A DNA stretch of 64,000 nt from Amaurobius ferox (GCA_951213105.1 OX578146.1:111784427-111848426); one strand, 5' to 3'. Numbered from the stretch's first letter, positions 1-12,528 are shown. Numbers and translations are program-made. The notes: generated by a model from the letters alone, not told the origin.

Positions 1-308
1 GCAGAATAATTTATTCTTGGCACATATTCAGGTAATTTAATCTATTTATTATGCATATCTATCTATAGAACTGGGTTATTCTAATTTTTTCGAAGAATGT
101 CACGATAGAGGTTTTGTTGTCATGGCGCAGACTGCAAGAGAACCAGAAAAGATTTGGAGAAGGCGGTACAAGCTCTACAATGCGTTGCTTAAATGCGTTG
201 CTTTTAATCAAAAGTGCATACATGATTCCTAGAAAAGTCCTTAGGAGTCCAATAATTTTGTAAAGAAATGTCCATGTGTGTACACCCTTAGGTCTATCTA
301 CTGTAAAG
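1..308. other. No recognisable feature
   Basis: AT-rich sequence up to the first SINE. I see no gene, RNA gene or repeat structure here. Confidence 0.5.
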
Positions 309-611
309 TGACCATGCTTGATCTTCTTCGACCCAAACCCTCCGATCTACCCGAAAGTGAAAGGTATCTATTTAGACAGCCAGGAAGTACCACCCAATTT
401 AGACCGCAACCCAGTGGGGGAAGCATCCACAGGGACAGTACCCTCCTCCCCCTATCACCAACCTCTCAGAAAGACTTGCGGACCCACATGTTTAACGTGA
501 TCGTACTCCGCGTGAACACGGCGACAATTTGGCCAGAGTCGGGAATCGAACTCGGGTCGTCCGAGTGCAATCCCCTCACACTAACCACTGGACTGTCGCT
601 CCCTGACCATG
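309..611 (-). mobile_element. tRNA-type SINE, nearly full length, with target-site duplication
   Basis: The element itself is about 317-603, read on the minus strand. Its 5' head (right side) has a tRNA-like polymerase III promoter: an A box near 578-590 and a degenerate B box near 541-551 (GAATCGAACTC on the plus strand). The body is the same as in the other SINE copies of the window, and the 3' end is a GAA-rich tail near 318-328. An 8-bp direct repeat, TGACCATG, flanks it at 309-316 and 604-611, which shows retrotransposition. Open frames in both directions across it are translations of the SINE, not genes. The B box has lost consensus bases, so this copy is probably silent. Confidence 0.85.
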
Positions 612-875
612 TCCAATCGAATAAAAGTTATTGCAGCGCCCCCTAGATAAGAATTAAAAAGGTAAGAAACGAACACGGTAACAAAGCGAGATAGACGAAA
701 TGCCCCAATTATAAAGTTGTAAAACATTGTTTAATGATTAGAAATGACATCATAACTGTTATAGAAGGCATGTATTTGACCCCGTGCGGTTATTGGCAAT
801 TGCTGTTTTATTCAAGAATGTTAAAGTAAAATACACTAGGGTGTACAGAAATCTAATGTATACCTGTTTCCATAA
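612..875. other. No recognisable feature
   Basis: AT-rich spacer between the SINE and the minisatellite; nothing supported. Confidence 0.4.
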
Positions 876-1235
876 GGGACAATGCGCATTTCAGGTCTAG
901 AAAGAATATTATTGCGTACATTGACAAACACTGCAGGTGTCACCGTGTTAGAGGCTTCAAAATGCATTCACCAACAATGCATATTTGAATTCGAATAAGA
1001 ATTTGTACGTGTACTTTAACTAGCACTGCAGGTATCACCGTGCTAGAGGCTTCAAAATGACCCGCAATGCACATATAAATTCGAAAAAGAATATTTTCCT
1101 GTGCTTTAACTAGCTCTACAAGTATCACCGTGTTAGAGACTACAAAATGCCCCAATCAGCAACAATGCGCATTTGAATTCGAGAAAAAATATTTCCGTGT
1201 GCTTTAAAAAGCATTGCAGGAATCACAGTGTTTGC
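876..1235. repeat. Minisatellite, about four units of about 90 bp
   Basis: Diverged units recur with the blocks CACTGCAGGTRTCACCGTG, TTAGAGGCTTCAAAATG and AATGCGCATTTGAATTCG, followed by a TGCTTTAA segment. Units begin near 890, 950, 1025 and 1105, with a partial one ending near 1235. Divergence is 10-20 percent by eye, so the array is old. A short minus-strand open frame here is a by-product. Confidence 0.8.
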
Positions 1236-1716
1236 AACATCAAGTAACTAATGAAGTATGACAGGAATTGATTGTCTTCCATATACTCGTTTCGTGATTT
1301 CTAAATATTGATTTTACTAATTGATTAATCTTCCACAACATTGTAATTGTCAGCTTTCTTCTATTTTGCTTTGTCATCGAGTATGGTATCCAAACCTTTT
1401 CAATTCTCCGCTAGAGGATAAATTTACTCGATCTGGCATGGTTACTTTTACAATAGATAGACCAAACAACTTGCACACTGGTAGACTTACATTTATTCCT
1501 TACAAATTAGAGGTCCTTGAGGACTCTCCTAGGAGCAGTGCATAACGAAATGCAAATTACAAAGTTTTTATTGGATTACTTATCAGACGTATTTCTGCCA
1601 ACCGACAGGTTTTATTTGAGTCAAAAATATAAAAGTAAATCTTTGCACATAAAAAGTGTATCCCCCTATCAAATGTCTATTCAAAATATATATGGGATAC
1701 TAATATCTCATAATAT
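1236..1716. other. No recognisable feature
   Basis: AT-rich sequence with two short open frames (about 70 codons) that match nothing I recognise; I do not support them as genes. Confidence 0.4.
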
Positions 1717-1790
1717 TGAGTGAGTGAGTGAGTGAGAGAGGGGGAGTGGGAGGGAAAGAGTGAGAGATAGAGAGAGAGAGAGATAGTACT
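1717..1790. repeat. Purine microsatellite (GAGT)n/(GAGA)n
   Basis: A run of GAGT repeats passes into GAGA repeats. A second purine-rich patch (GGGAGGGGGG-type) lies at about 1868-1940. Confidence 0.9.
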
Positions 1791-3125
1791 GTTTCTTTAA
1801 CTTGCATTTATCGAAAACAGTCAGTTTCGCTTATAATTATTTTAGACGAAAATATCCCCGAAGCTTCGAAGGAGGAGTGAGATCGAGGGATGGAGGGAGG
1901 GGGGCGGGCGAAAGGAGAGGGAGATCTAGAGAGAGTAATAATTCTTAAACTTGCAATGTTGCATGAATAGAGAAGTGAAATTTCACAAAAAATATTAAAT
2001 TTTTTCTTAAATATCCACCCCTTTTTTAATGAGATAAATTATTTAACTTTAAATATTCTTAACTTTTTAAACTAGCTTTTAATTACTTCTTTCTGCGAAC
2101 TACCACAATTGAAAAGAAAAGTTAATCAAAATATGAATATATTTAATACCAGTCGTTTACTTAATGAGAGTTTCACGGTAAATTTTAATTTCCGTTCCCG
2201 TTAAGCACCACTGGTATACACGAATAGTTAGTATCTTTATATTTTCTATATTTCGCAAAAACCAGCTTTTCAATTTTATTAACTTGTCCAACTGTTTCAT
2301 AAAATGTAATGCATATGTGCAAAAAAAAATTGTGTTTAATTTTCAGTGAATCTATAATTTTATTTTCTTGCAGATAAAGCCTCAAAGAATCAAGGCACTC
2401 GTGGAAAGCCCCCCCCTCCCCCCAAAAGCATCCCACCCATTCCAAACGAAAAGATGCAAATTAGCGTATTAGGTAAGTCAAATCTAATTTACACTAATTT
2501 TCATCCATATCATAGGTACTAGGAATGTATCATTCAAGTAATGTCACAGTTCTAAAAATATTCGAAATTTACATTCATTACATATGCACTTGCCTTCTTG
2601 CACATTAGTTATATACAGGATGTTTTAAAATGATTGCACAACTAGATATCTCTTGAACGATTGGTCGTAACATGGTATACTATCATATGCAGATATTGTT
2701 CATGTAGAAAAGTAGGAAAGTACAAGATACCTTTTAATAGAAAAGTACAAGATTTTTTATACATGTCCCCTAGAAAAGCATTTTCAATTATAAAAATATT
2801 TTCCATAGACCAATAAGCCACCCGCAAAAATTGTCCATTATCATACGAACAAAATTTCTCGAGACAATTATAAATATTTATTTATTGAACTATTATTTAT
2901 TTGCTTTGCTATTTGTTTTCTTGTTAGTTGTTTCTTGATTATTTTGTTATGAATTTTATTCACTGATCATTGTTTTAATACTAGCGTGCTGCCAGTTTAA
3001 TTGGGGACTGTGGACCCGTCAGGTCTATCTAAAAAGCCTTTTTTCTGCAATTCCTTGCCCCACTGTTACATATTTACTTATAAGTAGAAATTGTATGTGC
3101 TGTGTATATTGTATGGCAAAATAAA

Positions 3126-3126
<1 letters not shown>
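1791..3126. other. AT-rich DNA without a supported gene
   Basis: Only the purine patch near 1868-1940 and a C-run near 2410-2422 stand out. The open frames are short and unsupported. Confidence 0.4.

Positions 3127-3170
<44 letters not shown>
3127..3170. repeat. (TTA)n microsatellite
   Basis: About 14 perfect TTA repeats. Confidence 0.95.
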
Positions 3171-3366
3171 ACATTTCCGACGAAAGACTGAATAAAACAT
3201 TTGCTAAAGATAGGTACGTATGTAATATTTCGAATGGAAATTTCATGTAATGAAATTAAATTTTTGTTCGACCCCTGAAATCTACGTTTTTGTCGGTACT
3301 TTTGATCGGATAAAAGTGGTTTAAATCCTATAATTTTCACGGCAATTTTTTTCACGGCCAATTTTG

Positions 3367-3570
3367 TGTTACCCTAGGGGGGTACATTGTCAAGTATGGC
3401 ATCAATCAAAAAAATTTTTAAAGCCTTTTAAAGTGAAGGACAATACACTAGGATTGTAATTATTTGGAGCAACTATACCGATTTTTCAAAATTTTACTTG
3501 TACAATTTGAAAACAAAATGGATTCATGAGAAGGTCCAGTTGAGCTGCACTCCAATTAATTTTGAATAAT
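3367..3570 (-). repeat. Family C repeat, partial copy
   Basis: Contains the right-hand half of family C: a G-run followed by TACATTGTCAAGTATGGCATCAAT, the AAAGTGAAGGA block, and the terminal segment with ATGAGAAGGTCCAGTTGAG. Fuller copies lie near 6.4, 26.5 and 47 kb. Strand is assigned by matching the shared GGAGTGATGTC block of fuller copies to family B; this is inference. Confidence 0.65.
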
Positions 3571-5189
3571 TTTAAACTTTTCAAATTATCTGGATTACAG
3601 TTTTGTTACATAGAAGATATATGTAGAAAAATCTGACTTATCTGAGTACTGAACTAGCAATCTGTTTAGTTGGATATATAATCACTCTGCTAGTATAGTT
3701 GATATCATCAATGGACCAGTTTTACTTTTATAAGCGCTTCTCAGCACAGGTAACAGCATCAACAAGGAATTTATTTACCACTATTTTGCTCCACAATTTT
3801 ACAAATATGTATGATGACCGGTAAAGTCTGTATGGGATCAGGCAACAGATTTCAAGCTGCAGAAGATTAATCCCAGAGCATGCATGGGCCTGCAATAGCC
3901 AGGTTCCATATATGATATAACTGATTCAGCCGATCACAATAAAAGTTAGAAGAATTGGGGCAGCAGTAATTTGCTATTCTCTGATAAGAGACGCGTTCTA
4001 AGAAACACAAAATCGAACCACCTATTCTCGTCGCTGCTCTGAAACAGGGATTTCAGTTTTTAGAAGTAGACAATCCGATACCAGGGTTCAAAAATTTGGT
4101 TTTCTAGCCAAATATTATCTGTTTTTCATACCAGTATTGATAAGCCAACACGGGTTATATTGGTTTTACTTATATATCAATTTTATCAATTATATTTTTC
4201 AATTATATTTTTAATATCTATTGTGTATTGTGTTCCTTTAAAGTTCTGAATAACAATTTTATAATTATTATTAACCCTCGTATCATTTTATTGAGAGTTT
4301 ATCCCTTTTAAGGTGTGTTTATATTCTATAAATACGAAAAGCACACGTCTTGTAATCAGTATTTATGTCTGTCCATGTATAACACAACAAAAACCAGTAG
4401 GTTGATTTTTACAAAATTTAAGTATTTAGAGACTTTTAAAGAGCGACAATAAAGTAAGTTAATATTTATAAAAAATTTGACACAATTTTATATTTTTACT
4501 CCTTTGCTTCTTACAGGAGGAGAGGATATTTTAAATTGAGTCCATGAAGTTAGAGAGGAGATAAAACTTCTATGGATGAAAAACTTGAAAATACCATAAT
4601 GCTTTGAGAATTATATCTCTGTGTCGCTAATGTTAGAAAAGTACCATCTGTTCTCATTTGATGCAACTGGAAGGCATATTGTTTAGTTTATAATTTTCTA
4701 TTATTTTTAAATTATTAGTTCCCTCATTATGGGTAGAAATCATGAAGACATAAATATTTTTAGTTGTAGTACAGGGTACGGAATACATGAAGACACAAAT
4801 GAATGTAAAGGTAAAATAAAATTTAATATGTATAAATATTCTATTTTGTTCAGATCTAATTTGCATTGTACTGATAATTTTTTTTCTGCAAAATAAAGAG
4901 TTTAGATAAATATTTTCAACATAAACCTTTCGCCATAGAAGTACATACCATACAGTAAGATTTATCTTACCCCAGCGCCACCTAAATTATTGTCTCAAAC
5001 GATTTTACCATTTTCCCAACTTGAAGCTTTTACTCTTTCCTCTTGCCTTGTCAAACCTTCAAACAAATTTGAATAAACCCATGTTGCCATTCAATATTTC
5101 AATACGTGAAATATAGTTTGCATTTAATTAAGACGATTTATAATATAAACACCTTGATTTATTTGTCTATTTATCTATCTATCTACACT
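3571..5189. other. AT-rich DNA without a supported gene
   Basis: No coding signal, RNA gene or clear repeat seen. A short (CTAT)n run lies near 5163-5185. Confidence 0.4.
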
Positions 5190-5700
5190 TAGCGAACACG
5201 TGGGTAACACTTAGCGAAATTTTGGTGTCAAGAATGTCGCCAAATTAATGAAAATTTCACCAAATTGATAAAAATTTAGTCAAATTAGTAAAAATGACGA
5301 CTAATTGATAATTCAATATCTTGGAAAAAATAAAAGAATCTATAATAAGAATAATCTATTTCTCCATCTGTAAACTTGGTGAAATTCTGTTGACGAATTT
5401 CGGCGGCATATCGCCAACTTGGCGAATCTTTTTAAATGCTTCTAAGTTGACCAAAATGTCGCCAAATTGATAAAATTGACGCTAAATCAAAGAAAATGAC
5501 GACTCATTGATGAAAATTCAATATCTTGGAAATAACATAACAAACAACTATATGAATAACCCATTTGCCCGCCCGTCTATAATTTTTGACGAAAAATTTG
5601 GCGGGATATCGCAAACTTAGCGACTTTTCAAATATTTCCAAATTAATAGAAATATCACCAAATTGATAAAAATAACGCTAAATGGGAGACTATGGTTTGC
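5190..5700 (-). repeat. Fragments of the CGCCAAATT-rich part of a family B-like repeat
   Basis: Two degenerate copies of a block with many GTCGCCAAATT, TTGGCGAAT and AATATCTTGGAAA segments, near 5200-5440 and 5450-5690. The same block occurs in the B copies near 11720-11875, 13500-13640 and 19930-20090. The terminal hairpin of B is not found here. Confidence 0.6.
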
Positions 5701-6409
5701 AAATTTTTAATTCCGTCATATGACGGGTATACCTTCTACTTTTAAGAATTTAAATAACACATCACGTGACATATGCGGTAAAGCTCGCACATTGCTCACT
5801 CAGAACTACAACAAATACATAAATATCAGTAAAAACGCGACTTTACTGTAGGGTTTTCGCTTCGTTTTCAACATGTTTTATCATGTAGTCAACTTATGTT
5901 AATTTAGAGCTATATTTTCCATTATTTCTTAATATTTGCGAATAAGTAATATTTTCGAATATTTTATCTGAATTTCAATTTATCTCTATTTCAGTAAGTT
6001 TTATCTCAAATCAGCGCATTAGTATTTATAGCTATTTTATTTCTTAGCGTACAACCAGATCACTCCTATTATATGTCTGGAACTCAATTCTTCAGTTGAA
6101 AATAATTAATCTGTTGAAATTGCGTCCCTATCGCATGCCATTACGGGCTGTTATATGTAATTATATTTCTTTGTAATGTGTACTTTTAACTCGTTTTGTT
6201 TAATTGTTCTAGGTGATAATTTGTTTAATTACAGATTGAAGCGGGGACTAACGTATAATTACCTCATTTTAATATTTTTCACTTCATTCTTGCACTTTGT
6301 ATGCTCATGTTTAATTAATTAGGCCAGAAAAAGTTATCTTCCAAATAAAGTTACAGTATAATGAAATTGAATCAATTATGTTATATCCTTATTATTTTTA
6401 CATTCTCAT
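5701..6409. other. AT-rich DNA without a supported gene
   Basis: Nothing recognisable. Confidence 0.35.
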
Positions 6410-7030
6410 GCGTAGTATTAAGAAAGTATTCTTTGAGCAAAAATTTTCGATTTCGAGATTTTGATATCAGTATATATTTAAGAACTCCCTCCTGAACACA
6501 TTTATACTATTATTGAAGTGATGTCCTTCTGTCTGCCTGTCTGATGACTTTGGTCGATTTCTTCTGTAAACGATAGCTGCCACAAATCTTATTTTCACGA
6601 ATTATATCCGGCTTTGTTATTAAAAATCTAGAACTAGATAAAAGATTTTAAATTCGAGCAAAAACTTCGAAATCTGCCCAAAATTTTTTATATTTTTTTA
6701 ACATGGCAGCAAAATTTGACATAGTCCTGCATAACAGGGATTATTTATGATTCAATAATCACGAGACTTTTTAGTTTCAACCATTGCTGGCAAAAATAGC
6801 CTCGATACAATTTTTATGTTAGTGACGTCATTAGTACTCCATGGGAGGGGGGTAAATTACCTCCCTCGGGGGTACATTGTGTGGTACAAATATGGAATCA
6901 ATCCAACGATTTTGTGAAGCTCTTTAAAGTGAAGGATAACATGCTATAATTGTAAACGTCAACAATACCGATTTTTAAAAATTTTATTTGTAAAATCTTA
7001 ATTACTTCAGTTAATTTCTTAAATTTTCAC
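6410..7030 (-). repeat. Family C repeat copy
   Basis: Has the order seen in other C copies: left AT-rich end, AAATTTTCGATTTCGAGATTTTGATATCA, the GAAGTGATGTCC block followed by a short (CTGT)n, GATAGCTGCCACAAATCTT, ATCTAGAACTAGATA, an AACATGGCAGCAAAATT block, a C/G-run near 6845-6872, then ACATTGTGTGG and AAAGTGAAGGATAA. No open frame runs through it, so it is non-autonomous. Confidence 0.65.
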
Positions 7031-7243
7031 CATTATTTTCAATTGTGTTCAGATTTGATAATACCCGGAATAACGAACTATGATTTTTATTGCACTCTCA
7101 TTCTAGATAATAACTGAAGCTGATATACAATCGTAACACATAAATTGATACCCGTAAAATTATGAGTATAAAACTTTTGAATATGCGAGTCATACATTCG
7201 TATTCCATATTGCTTATGTCTATCATAATCAGCATCAGAATAC

Positions 7244-7558
7244 AAAATATATGATGTTGTTGTTGTTGAAACCCAGACCGTCCGACCTACCAGAAAGGTG
7301 TAAGGTAACTGTTTGGACGGTCGGGAAGTGCCACCCAATTTAGACCGGAACCCAGTGAGGGAGGCATCCACAGGGACCGTACCCTCCTTCCCCTACCACC
7401 AACCTCTCGGAAGGACTTTCGGACCCACATGTTTAACGTGATCGTACTCCGCATGAACACGGCGGCAGTTTTGGCAGTGGCTGGAATCGAACCCGGGCCT
7501 ACCGAGTGCAACTCCAGCGCGCTAACCAATGGGCTACCGCGCCCCAAAACATATCATG
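7244..7558 (-). mobile_element. Full-length tRNA-type SINE with (GTT)n-side tail
   Basis: The element spans about 7257-7545. On the minus strand it starts GGGGCGCGGTAGCCCATTGG (A-box region), has a B box complementary to GGAATCGAACC near 7482-7492, a body with AACATGTGGGTCCGAAAGTC, and ends in GGTCTGGGTTTC plus (AAC)n. An imperfect 13-bp target duplication flanks it (7244-7256 and 7546-7558, 11 of 13 identical). Both polymerase III boxes are well kept. The short frames crossing it are SINE translations. Confidence 0.88.
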
Positions 7559-8269
7559 TGGACTTTCGCTACAGATATATATTCATCTTACATAATCCAT
7601 TGTCAGAAATGACATCGATACTTGCTATCATATCCAATTTACAGTTTTAATATTACGTTTTTTTCATTTGGCAATTTATCTGTTTGTTTTTTGTTTTTTT
7701 AAAAACATCACCGACTGCTCAAAATTTAAAAAAATCTGAAATATCTCGACAGTAGTTTATGATGGTAATTGGGTAGGTATTATTAATTTTGTCTTCAAAA
7801 ATTACGCACAAGCCAAACATTTAATAAAACATTTTAGAAAATGTAATCTATTATTTCAAATTTTGTTGAATTTTTAGGGCCTTGTCTCAAAAATGACCAT
7901 TTCTATTTTCTTTCAACCCCACAAAAATGTTCGATATAGGAATTTTTTGCTTAACATATTTTAAGATTATATAGAGAATTGAAATTTGGTACCAGGATGG
8001 GTCAAACCATAAAAAAGTGAAAAATTACTGTGTTGCAAGTTTTGGAATTTGGGGATTGCCACACCCTAAAATGTTCGATTTGCCGAATAAATTAGAGGTG
8101 TTCTCGTTTAAGCGTACTAGAAGGTCGAATTTAGTACATGAGATCAAAAATTTCATAAAGTTAGATAAAACCTACTGGAAAAACTCAAATTATTCATGAA
8201 TTTGCGCAAAGTTTGCTTATTGTGACACTGTGAATTCTTAACGGATATTCGACTAATTAGATTTCTAAT
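7559..8269. other. AT-rich DNA without a supported gene
   Basis: No recognisable gene or repeat. Confidence 0.35.
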
Positions 8270-8540
8270 CATGCAAATTACTAAAAATGCTATGTTCTTA
8301 TATTCTATGTTTTGCATAATATAGTCATATATAAAATGTCATAGCGTTTCGAATTTCATTCGTAAGTTATCTTGTCCATACTATACAGAGATACACGTAC
8401 ACACTCTCAAACTGATTGATTTTCAAAAATGTTCGAAATTAATTCTAAGGGTCTTGAAGTTAGCATATCCATCAAAATCTCGAATTTTAAAATTTTCCTG
8501 AAAACAAAAACACTTTTCTTATAGAATAGTTTTAAAATGT
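8270..8540 (+). repeat. Diverged family B-like repeat fragment
   Basis: Shares with 10130-10360 the order: TAATCATGCAAATTACT or similar, ATATAAAATKTCATAGC, a short CA-rich stretch, AAGTGTTCGAAAT-like block, GGTCTTGAA and AAATCTSGAATT. This resembles the 3' part of family B (ATGTTTGATTCG, GCTTGAAACGTGC, AACTCGAATTCG). The link to B is inferred by eye. Confidence 0.4.
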
Positions 8541-8742
8541 AAAAATTTAAACTATATATTACAATTAAATAATGAGTTATATTAAATAATATGAGTAAAT
8601 TAAACGTACTCTCAAGATTAAAAACACCTTACTCCAGAAGCTGCACTGGCTGTTGCTTTCATATAAGCTGAAAAGGGCTAAGAAACGGAATTAAGCACTT
8701 GGGTGAAATTTAGACCCCTACCTTGACTTTCAACCAGTTTTG

Positions 8743-8743
<1 letters not shown>

Positions 8744-8830
<87 letters not shown>
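8744..8830. repeat. (TA)n microsatellite
   Basis: About 40 perfect TA dinucleotides. Confidence 0.97.
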
Positions 8831-8831
<1 letters not shown>

Positions 8832-9349
8832 TATATATTTGTTAGGCTAGGAATTGCCATTTTAGCTTAAAGGTGGTACTGTTAATTTGTTAATTAGTGA
8901 ACAATCACCAATGCACTAATTGAACAAAAGAGCAGATGAGCTAGAACCAAAGTCCAATCTAATTTGGATATGCTTATGGTGGTAAGCAAATCATAAGTAG
9001 AGCAAGTCACTATGGCGAACAAATTGAGTCACCAAAAATCACTAGAGGTGAACTCATCACCAACATTGAATCGTAGTGCAAGCCTAAAAAAAAAACAGGG
9101 TCGCTGAGGTCATGATATTGTTGGTGAATGGGGCTGTTAGACCCCGCCTCTGAAAAAGTTTTGCTAAAAGGGATATCCAGAATCACACAGACACATTGGG
9201 TGGCTAAACATGAAAACAGAAGTAGCAACGACCAGTCGTTCCAAGTAAAACAATTTTTAATATTTGTTTACTGATATTAATTTAAATATGTCTTCTGTAT
9301 ACAGACCACCAGTGAACCCAAAATCACTAAAGGCGGTGCTTTCCAACCC
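8831..9349. other. Unclassified sequence
   Basis: Two similar segments, near 9005-9065 and 9300-9345, share AAAATCACTARAGG and GTGAAC; no element can be defined. A minus-strand open frame of 72 codons is not recognised. Confidence 0.3.
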
Positions 9350-9490
9350 ATACTTTCCAACCTATAATAACCTATCTGTTCCAATCTATAATATCCTATG
9401 TGTTCTAACTTATAACAGCCTATGTGTTCCAACCTATAACAGCCTATGTGTTCCAACCTATAGTAGCATATGTATTCCAACACATATAAT
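9350..9490. repeat. 25-bp minisatellite
   Basis: About five units built on CTATGTGTTCCAACCTATAA plus CAGC, most regular at 9395-9465. Confidence 0.85.
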
Positions 9491-10129
9491 AGTCTATGGG
9501 TGTGCAATTAAGGCTAAACTTAAAACAATTAGTTAAAATTTAACCTATACAATCACGTACTGTTGATTATATTTAACAATTAATGTATAAATGCAAAAAA
9601 ATGTATTTGTTCGAAAATTTGGGTATAATGTCTAATTCTGCAATTGGTCTTTTATATATTCTATTGCAGGTTTTGAGGTTTTACAGCAATGGGTCTGGGT
9701 CAGTCTCACGTCAAAATATCTAGAATGAGAGTCTTCAGTTGACTTTCTCATATATTTATATTCCATATTTTGTATATATATTCTATTGTATAACAATCCA
9801 TAATAGAATGAAAATCAAAATATGCCGTTTTCTGAGCTTTCGTTCAATATTATTCTTTTCAAATTTTTATTGATTTTTGCCCTATGCATTATTTAAAAAT
9901 ATATTCTTTTAGCAAAGAGCATTTTAGTGGCGCCGATAAATTCGATAAATTCAACTGGTTTGTGTTAATATGTATTATTCAAATAGAGTACAACAAATTA
10001 TCACATAAATAGAGTACAACAAATTATCAATTTCCTCAAACAATGGTACCGTTTTTGTTATGGCAATTATCACGTTTCTCCGTAGTAAATAAGACAATTT
10101 AAATTTTTAAAATCCATCAATTTGAATTC
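9491..10129. other. AT-rich DNA without a supported gene
   Basis: A duplicated AGAGTACAACAAATTATCA motif lies near 9985-10030; nothing else seen. Confidence 0.35.
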
Positions 10130-10440
10130 TAATCATTCTAATCAAGTTGCTGAAAAAATAGATCTAATCATATTTTTTAACATAATGTATCCACATATAA
10201 AATTTCATAGCAACACAAACATTTTTTCCCTGTGAGTTACCGTGTTCACTTTTCAAAGACAGAAGTGTTCGAAATGTGTTCGCGAGGTCTTGAAACGTGC
10301 TTAATTATTAAAATCTGGAATTCGGAAGTCTCCGGAAATCAATATTTTCCCTATACTGTAGTGAGAGAAAGTCAAATTTTCCCTATACTGTAGTGCCAGA
10401 AAGTTAAATTTTCCCTATACTGTAGTGGAGAAAGTCAAAT
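10130..10440 (+). repeat. Family B-like fragment ending in a short tandem repeat
   Basis: The left part matches the diverged B-like fragment near 8.3 kb. The right part (10345-10440) is three copies of a unit of about 33 bp containing TTTTCCCTATACTGTAGTG and AGAAAGTYAAA. CCCTATAC resembles the hairpin arm of the B copy near 12.86 kb, so the array may have grown from a terminal hairpin arm. Confidence 0.5.
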
Positions 10441-11613
10441 TATTTCAAATACTTTAGTACAAGAAAATAAAATTTTTTGTCAGCAAATACGAGTTATAAA
10501 ATTTGGTCAATTATCCGTGTACTTCAGGGTATCACATTTTGTGAGACACAGCTTGAAAAGAAATGGAACTTGTATAATTTACCGATCCCCGTTAACGAAC
10601 TTAAAGATGCAGCCATTTCAGCGCTATTTACTTCTCTCGATTTGAAAGTGCATGGTTGCCAGAAAAACTTGACGAAACAAAGTGAATACTTAAATAAAAC
10701 ACACATCGATAGAAATACAGGTTTAAATGCATTAATTATATAACAAAATTAATTTTTTTCATTTATACAGTGTAGCCATGTTAAAAGCTTGACACTTCAA
10801 AAATCTTCTGTTCACGCTATATTAATTGATCATTCAAAGACTACTGTTTATTTTTCAGTCATTTTAATTCAAAATAATCCTTTATTTAGTGTTTATCTTT
10901 TTGGAATTTAATGAATAGTTTGTTTATTTTTCGATAAATTAAATGTGAAAAACAGTCTTTGTTTACTTTTTAATCATTTAAATTGCAAAAAAACATTGTT
11001 TATTTACAATAGTCTAAATTTCAAAATGCTTTTGTTTAGATAAGTTAAAATTAAAAAAAAATTGGTTTACTTTCACTAATTTGAATTTTTTGAATCCCTT
11101 GTATATATTTCAATAATTTGAATTTAAAAAACATTACTTTTCTTTAATTTAAATTTTGAAACTTCTGCTTACTTTTCTATAGCTTAAATTTCATACTTGC
11201 CATCATAATTGGCATTATAATTAAACTTCATAATTGGCCGATTATCTTTTTGTTTGGTTAAACATATTTATGGGTCGATAAATCACATAAGTACCAAAGA
11301 GACTTAAATTTACAACTTCAAAGAGACATTATTCTTGCAAATGCTTGAAACGACTTCACGGCGTATAGACCATCCCCGCTGTAAAGACAGTTTTACAGGC
11401 AAGCATTGCTACTTGAAACTCTGGGTTGCTTGATTTTGTAGACAGTTTGATTGATATCATATCATTGATTAATCGTCAATTCCTAGTTTTAATAATTAAA
11501 ATATCAAATTATGCATATAATAGAATGTGAATCGAATTTGTTTAAAAGTGCTTTTTATGAGTATTGCCATAATGTTATTCATAAATTGTCAATTCCTGAT
11601 TTTAATACATAAA
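10441..11613. other. AT-rich DNA; one unsupported 88-codon open frame
   Basis: The plus-strand open frame 10477-10743 (about 88 codons) has a rather mixed composition for this AT-rich region, but matches no family I recognise and has no splice or domain context. Treat as non-coding unless expression shows otherwise. The remainder is AT-rich without structure. Confidence 0.25.
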
Positions 11614-12321
11614 AAATCTGATGTGGGCAACACATGACTTTCCTTATATAATGAATTGAATTTACTAATTTTACAGTAAAAAATAGGTTTTTCTTATAGT
11701 AGATACTAATATTCTTTCCAAGATATTGAATTTTCGACAATTAGTCGTCATTTTCATTGATTTGGCGTCATTTTTATCCATTTGGCGAGATTTTTGTTAA
11801 TTTGGCAACATTTCAAAAAGTCGCCAAATTGGCGACATTCTGCCAAATTCGTCGCCAAAATCTCGCCAAGCGTTATGGATGAAGAAATAAGTTATTCTTA
11901 CAGCAGACAAATGACTATTGGCGCTCAAATACAAAAGTATTACTCAAAGTATCTCTTTTCCATGAATGGAACGAGCTAGATCCACGAGAATGACATCACC
12001 CAATTTATCGCATGGTATTACATATGAAAAGTGAACATGTTTCTCAATAGGAAATATTTTTTTTGTATTTTATATGACTTTTTGATATTTTTTTTTAAAA
12101 TGTGCAATATCTCGAGAACGGTTTGTGTTAGCGTTCTAAAATTTATGCCAATCGTTTTCTAATGAAAAATTACATAAGAAATGTCTATTTGCGTAACTTT
12201 ATTAGTGGTTTTGATTTTTTGACGATTTTTTCAAAATTTTACTCGAAAATTTAGTTGGTTCTGAACATTCGATTGCGTATAAAAACAATAGTTCGTCAGT
12301 TATCGTCTCCACAGACTCACT

Positions 12322-12397
<76 letters not shown>

Positions 12398-12528
12398 GAC
12401 ATCACTTCAAAAATGTTTGATTCGTGATCAGGGATGCTTGAAACGTGCTCTCCCGTCGAAAACTCGAATTCGAATTTTCGACCCCGTCATAATACTTTCC
12501 TTATACATTATGTATATAAGGAAAGTAA
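11614..12528 (+). mobile_element. Family B repeat, full copy B1 (Helentron/DINE-like, non-autonomous)
   Basis: Left end: a small stem-loop (TGTG-GGCAA-CACA near 11622-11634), then the subterminal segment ACTTTCCTTATATAATG. Next comes a block of GTCGCCAAATT-type repeats (11719-11875), a central AT-rich part, a (CA)n/(GACA)n microsatellite (12325-12400), and a conserved block with TTCAAAAATGTTTGATTCG and GAAACGTGCTCTCCCGTCG. It ends in the hairpin ACTTTCCTTATA...TATAAGGAAAGT at 12494-12526. The left subterminal segment is the inverted repeat of the right hairpin arm. No coding capacity. The plan resembles DINE-1/Helentron-like elements; that assignment is inference. Confidence 0.7.
11820..11836. 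repeat. Perfect 17-bp palindrome in B1
   Basis: GTCGCCAAATTGGCGAC has 8-bp arms around one central A and sits among half-site copies (TCGCCAAA, TTGGCGA). It could form a small hairpin or a binding site for a dimeric protein. B3 carries mutated versions. Confidence 0.7.

Noticed and set aside
10477..10743. 88-codon open frame of mixed composition
   Set aside because: No recognisable domain, no splice or promoter context, and located beside a tandem repeat; kept only as a note.
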